Part shown: positions 6,729 through 9,574 of the stretch, piece after piece
Layout: each line of letters begins with the position of its first letter
Numbering within the stretch: the first letter of the stretch is position 1
Assembly (NCBI GenBank): GCA_021806055.1
Contig: JAJZYE010000019.1
Location: 1-9,574 of the forward strand
Length of the DNA: 9,574 nt
Reading direction: 5' to 3'
DNA from: Actinomycetes bacterium
GTDB taxonomy: Bacteria > Actinomycetota > Acidimicrobiia > Acidimicrobiales > RAAP-2
Position numbers and translations under genes: made by a program
Notes under the pieces: model-generated
Database searches by the model: none
The model's input: the letters and a program-made list of their open reading frames with translations, nothing else
Told to the model about the DNA's origin: nothing

Positions 6729-7287
6729 GAAGTTCCTGTTCCTTGTGTTGAAGCAGCACGTCCACGGCAGCCACCTCATCCTGGGTCATCTTGTCGAGCA
6801 CCTTCTCTAGGTACTCGATGTCGTCGCTCGAGAGTCCGTGGTCCTTCGCCAGTGTCTCGAGCTCCTGACGAGCGTGACGGCGCACGCCGCGAAGTGCGAC
6901 CTTCCCCTCTTCGGCCTTCGTGCGAACCAGCTTCACGAACGCCTTGCGTCGCTCCTCGGTCAGCGCCGGAAACGCCAGGCGGATCACGTTGCCGTCGTTG
7001 GACGGACTCAGCCCCAGGTCGGCGTTCGTAATCGCCTTCTCGATCGCGTTCAGTGCGCCCTTGTCGAAGGGTGCGACCACCAACAGGCGGGGCTCGGGAA
7101 CCGAGAAGTTGGCGAGTTGACGCAACGGCGTCTCGGCACCGTAGTAGTCGACGTTGAGATGCTCGATCAGCGCGGACGACGCCCGGCCGGTGCGCACCGA
7201 GGCGAAGTCGGCCTTCACCCGTTCGAGTGCGTGCGCCATCCGCTCACGCGTCTCTTCCATCACGAGGTCGACCAGTTCGTTTTCCAT
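6718..7287 (-). CDS. frr: Ribosome recycling factor
   Basis: Cytoplasmic factor that works with EF-G to split the post-termination ribosome. The 189-residue length is normal for the family. Domain I helices are recognisable in the N-terminal segment ending [13 protein letters not shown] (28-40). The domain II segment has [20 protein letters not shown] (48-67). The helix with [13 protein letters not shown] (109-121) and the C-terminal helix return to domain I. The segment usually written RNxRRDA reads RGVRRHA here (133-139), keeping the arginines but changing the N and D. The ATG shares one base with the pyrH stop (TAATG), so translation is likely coupled. The pairing with pyrH is one of the most conserved in bacteria. 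The 3' end overlaps the proposed cdsA start. Confidence 0.97.
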   Translation of the reverse strand: MENELVDLVMEETRERMAHALERVKADFASVRTGRASSALIEHLNVDYYGAETPLRQLANFSVPEPRLLVVAPFDKGALNAIEKAITNADLGLSPSNDGNVIRLAFPALTEERRKAFVKLVRTKAEEGKVALRGVRRHARQELETLAKDHGLSSDDIEYLEKVLDKMTQDEVAAVDVLLQHKEQELLEV

Positions 7288-7997
7288 TACTGCACCAGCG
7301 TACCGACGGCGTGACCGTCGAGGGCGCGCCCTAAATTACCCGCTGCCATCAGGTCAAAAATACGAAGAGGCAACCGATTGTCCTTACAGAAGGTGATCGC
7401 GGTCATATCCATCACACGCAGATCGCGCGCGATCACCTCGTCGAAGGAGATCTCGTCGAAGCGCACGGCGCCCGCATTCACGCGAGGATCGTCGTCGTAG
7501 ACGCCGTCGACGCCACCGTGTGTCCCCTTCAAGACGATGTCTGCCTCAATCTCCGCGGCTCGCTGCGCCGCGGGCGTATCAGTCGTGAAGTACGGGTTAC
7601 CCATACCGGCCGCGAAGATGACCACACGGCCCTTCTCCAGGTGACGAACGGCACGGCGTCGGATGTAGGGCTCCGCCACCTGATCCATGCTGATCGCCGA
7701 CATCACTCGGGTCGCCCGACCGTGACTCTCGATCGCGTCCTGCAAGGCGAGCGCGTTGATCACCGTTCCCAACATTCCCATGAGATCCGAATTGGCCCGA
7801 TTCATGCCGGCCATGGCCCCGGTAGCTCCACGCCAGATGTTCCCGCCGCCCACGACGACGGCCAGTTCGAGACCACCGCGCTGCATGGCGCCGGCGATCT
7901 CACGGGCGAGAAAGTCAACGGTGGACGCATCGATCGTCTCATCGCTCGCCGGCGACGCCAGCGCCTCGCCAGAAAGCTTGAGCACGACGCGACGCAT
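7287..7997 (-). CDS. pyrH: Uridylate (UMP) kinase
   Basis: Cytoplasmic hexameric kinase of the amino acid kinase fold that phosphorylates UMP to UDP for RNA, DNA and cell wall precursor synthesis. The 236-residue protein has KLSGEAL (7-13) for phosphate binding, VVGGGNIWRG (48-57), SDLMGMLGTVINALALQ (70-86) and GMGNPYFTTDTPAAQRA (131-147). It also has KGTHGGVDGVYDDDP (157-171) in the ATP-binding part and MDMTAITFCKDN (196-207). All expected family blocks are present and the length is normal. Bacterial PyrH is usually activated by GTP and inhibited by UTP; the sequence cannot confirm this here. The ATG lies eight bases after the tsf stop with only a weak purine tract, so reinitiation after tsf is likely. 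The stop overlaps the frr start. Confidence 0.97.
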   Translation of the reverse strand: MRRVVLKLSGEALASPASDETIDASTVDFLAREIAGAMQRGGLELAVVVGGGNIWRGATGAMAGMNRANSDLMGMLGTVINALALQDAIESHGRATRVMSAISMDQVAEPYIRRRAVRHLEKGRVVIFAAGMGNPYFTTDTPAAQRAAEIEADIVLKGTHGGVDGVYDDDPRVNAGAVRFDEISFDEVIARDLRVMDMTAITFCKDNRLPLRIFDLMAAGNLGRALDGHAVGTLVQ

Positions 7998-8005
7998 GAC
8001 CGGGC

Positions 8006-8797
8006 CTAGCCGCCCACGACGACCTGGGCGAATCGTCGTACGGTCGCCCCCGCGAGGAACTGCTCGATCGTAATCTTCTCATCCTTCACGTAGGGCTGCT
8101 CTAAGAGGACACGCTCGCGGAACCACCCGTTCAGACGCCCCTCAATGATCTTGGGCAGTGCCGCCTCGGGCTTGCCCTCGTTACGCGAGATTTCCTCGAC
8201 GGTGCGCCGTTCGGCCGCGACCTCGTCCGCGGGCACATCGGCCCGGGTCAGGTAGAGGGGCTTAGCGAAGGCGACGTGGACGCATAACTCGTGCGCGATC
8301 TCCGCGCTCGCCCCGGCGACGACGACCGCCACCGCGTTGACGCCGCGTCCCGCCTGGTGGTGCATGTAGGTCTCGACCACCTCGCCCGGGCCAGCCTCCA
8401 ACCGGTACACCCGCCCGATGAAGATGTTTTCCTTCAGCGTCGTGAGCAAGGTCTCGATCCGATCTTGGAAGGCACTCGTCGCCTCCTCCCCCTCGGCGAC
8501 CACGCGCGCGGCGATCTCGTCGACCAGGGACACGAACTCCTCCGACTTGGCGACGAAGTCGGTCTCACAACGCAACTCCACGATCCCGGCGACCTGGCCA
8601 TCGCGCACGACCGCCACGGCCCCCTCGCCCGCCTCGCGGCTGGCCCGTTTCGCCGCCGACGCCAACCCCTGCACGCGCAGCCACTGTGTGGCGGCGTCCA
8701 TGTCGCCGTCGTTGGCCTCCAGCGCCTTCTTCGCGTCCAAAATCCCTACGCCAGTCGCCTGACGCAACTGCTGTACATCCTTCGCGGTGATCGCCAC
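8006..8797 (-). CDS. tsf: Translation elongation factor Ts
   Basis: Cytoplasmic guanine nucleotide exchange factor that regenerates EF-Tu-GTP. The 263-residue protein starts with the UBA-like domain (MAITAKDVQQLRQATGVGIL, then DAKKALE, about 1-50). It carries the signature CETDFVAKSEEF (77-88), whose TDFV segment contacts EF-Tu. The core subdomains include KENIFIGRVYRLE (122-134), HELCVHVAFAKPLYL (169-183) and the C-terminal block PYVKDEKITIEQFL (235-248). The length falls between the short 200-residue forms and the E. coli 283-residue form. The GTG start has GAGGAG seven bases upstream, a strong site consistent with high expression. It follows rpsB after 17 nt, as in most bacteria. Confidence 0.98.
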   Translation of the reverse strand: MAITAKDVQQLRQATGVGILDAKKALEANDGDMDAATQWLRVQGLASAAKRASREAGEGAVAVVRDGQVAGIVELRCETDFVAKSEEFVSLVDEIAARVVAEGEEATSAFQDRIETLLTTLKENIFIGRVYRLEAGPGEVVETYMHHQAGRGVNAVAVVVAGASAEIAHELCVHVAFAKPLYLTRADVPADEVAAERRTVEEISRNEGKPEAALPKIIEGRLNGWFRERVLLEQPYVKDEKITIEQFLAGATVRRFAQVVVGG

Positions 8798-8814
8798 TTT
8801 GCTTCTCCTCGTTG

Positions 8815-9574
8815 TTACGACTGGACCTGGGAACCACGATCTTCATCAGTGGCGGGCTCGGCGCTGGGCGTATCGGCGGGAGCACCGACCGCACCCGGCT
8901 CTTCGACCGCGGGGCTCTCGGCCGGTACCGCACTGGTCTCCGCAACCGGCGCCGCGGCCGCTACCGCACTGGTCTCCTCGACCGCGGGGCTCTCGGCCGG
9001 TACCGCACTGGTCTCCGCAACCGGCGCCGCGGCCACCGGAGCAGGAGTGGTGGGACGTGACGCGGGTCGATTGGCTCGGATGAAGCGTCCTTCGACCACC
9101 GCGTCGGCAATAAGCCGCGACAGCAGGGCACCCGCGCGAATGGCGTCATCATTACCGGGGATGACGTAGTCGATGAGGTCGGGGTCACAGTTCGTGTCCA
9201 CGACGGCGACGACGGGCAGACCCAACTTCCGGGCCTCAGTCACCGCGATGTGCTCCTTCTTCGTGTCGATGACGAAGATGGCATCCGGCACGCGGTCCAG
9301 GTTGGCGATGCCGCTCAAGTTACGGTCCAGCTTCTCCAACTCGCGGGCGTGACGCAGGGCCTCGCGCTTGGGCATGTTGTCGAAGTCTCCCGCCCGCTGC
9401 ATCGCACGCAACTCCACCATCCGCTTCACCCGCCCGGTGACGGTCGTAAAGTTGGTGAGCATGCCACCCAGCCAGCGCTGATTCACGTACGGCATCCCGC
9501 ACGCCTGCGCGTAGTCGGCGATGGGGCCCTGTGTCTGCTTCTTGGTCCCGACGAACAGGACTACGCCGCCAGCC
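8815..9574 (-). CDS. rpsB: 30S ribosomal protein S2 (5' end outside window) with Ala/Pro/Glu-rich repeated tail
   Basis: Small-subunit ribosomal protein needed for binding of S1-type functions and mRNA. The window holds 252 codons and about 55-60 N-terminal residues are missing. The first residues read [20 protein letters not shown], followed by [18 protein letters not shown], the family signature near 9447-9500. Further on are [19 protein letters not shown] and [18 protein letters not shown], which mark the S2 core. After FIRANRP (about 9075) there is an 86-residue tail of Ala, Pro, Glu, Val and Ser with an internal duplication. Such tails are common in actinobacterial S2, but E. coli S2 lacks one. 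The stop TAA precedes tsf by 17 nt. The operon promoter is expected beyond the right edge. Confidence 0.97.
   Translation of the reverse strand, partial: AGGVVLFVGTKKQTQGPIADYAQACGMPYVNQRWLGGMLTNFTTVTGRVKRMVELRAMQRAGDFDNMPKREALRHARELEKLDRNLSGIANLDRVPDAIFVIDTKKEHIAVTEARKLGLPVVAVVDTNCDPDLIDYVIPGNDDAIRAGALLSRLIADAVVEGRFIRANRPASRPTTPAPVAAAPVAETSAVPAESPAVEETSAVAAAAPVAETSAVPAESPAVEEPGAVGAPADTPSAEPATDEDRGSQVQS
8903..9034. repeat. 57-bp exact direct repeat, 75-bp period, in the rpsB tail
   Basis: Positions 8903-8959 and 8978-9034 are identical over 57 bases. The starts are 75 bp apart, exactly 25 codons, so the reading frame is kept. The 18 bases between the copies contain a third copy of the inner piece TACCGCACTGGTCTCC, which occurs at 8926, 8962 and 9001. 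In protein terms the block [19 protein letters not shown] appears twice, with an extra ETSAV between. Identity at synonymous positions points to recent duplication rather than selection on the protein alone. Confidence 0.95.

Noticed and set aside
5811..7031. A 406-codon open frame on the plus strand opposite cdsA and frr
   Set aside because: It is antisense to two well-supported genes, has an Arg/Gly/His-rich composition typical of GC-rich shadow frames, and shows no recognisable domain.
8787..9169. Overlapping plus-strand frames with repeated [16 protein letters not shown] peptides
   Set aside because: The peptide repeat is only the antisense reading of the duplicated rpsB tail.
1..9574. 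A search for a novel system: defence genes, mobile elements, CRISPR, phage genes, tRNA or riboswitches
   Set aside because: All of the window except short gaps is covered by recognisable housekeeping genes in a conserved order, with uniform codon use and no inserted block, terminal repeats or arrays.

Overview
This window is a stretch of core chromosome from a high-GC bacterium. Every gene supported here lies on the minus strand, so transcription runs from the right end to the left. In that order the genes are rpsB (5' end outside the window), tsf, pyrH, frr, cdsA, dxr, rseP, ispG, proS and rimP (3' end outside the window). This order is the one familiar from Actinomycetota. An acidic N-terminal extension on CdsA, an Ala/Pro/Glu tail on ribosomal protein S2 and frequent GTG starts agree with that. 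uppS, which sits between frr and cdsA in E. coli and Bacillus, is absent here. rlmN, which many Actinomycetota carry between cdsA and dxr, is absent too. The short eukaryote/archaeal-type prolyl-tRNA synthetase and the missing rlmN make me lean towards an Acidimicrobiia-like lineage, but this is inference from gene content only.

Layout. Positions 9574-8006 hold the translation genes rpsB and tsf, separated by 17 nt. Positions 7997-6718 hold pyrH (UMP kinase) and frr (ribosome recycling factor), joined by a one-base TAATG overlap. Positions 6728-1702 hold the envelope and isoprenoid block: cdsA (CDP-diacylglycerol synthesis), dxr (first committed step of the MEP pathway), rseP (site-2 intramembrane protease) and ispG (a late MEP-pathway step). 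Positions 1675-269 hold proS. A 146-nt gap (123-268) then contains an intrinsic terminator hairpin and a plausible promoter, and rimP begins at 122. rimP normally opens the rimP-nusA-infB unit, so the gap is probably the border between two transcription units.

The genes from rpsB to proS are packed tightly: gaps are 37 nt or less, and three junctions overlap. They probably form one long operon, or several overlapping ones, whose main promoter lies beyond the right edge. It links ribosome assembly and recycling with nucleotide supply, phospholipid precursor synthesis and isoprenoid precursor synthesis.

I found no mobile element, CRISPR array, tRNA, rRNA, phage gene or defence system, and nothing that looks like a new multi-gene system. 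The items worth a second look are the rimP leader, the duplicated tail of S2, the long acidic N-terminus of CdsA with its repeated PTG motif, and small departures from family signatures in ProS, Frr and RseP.
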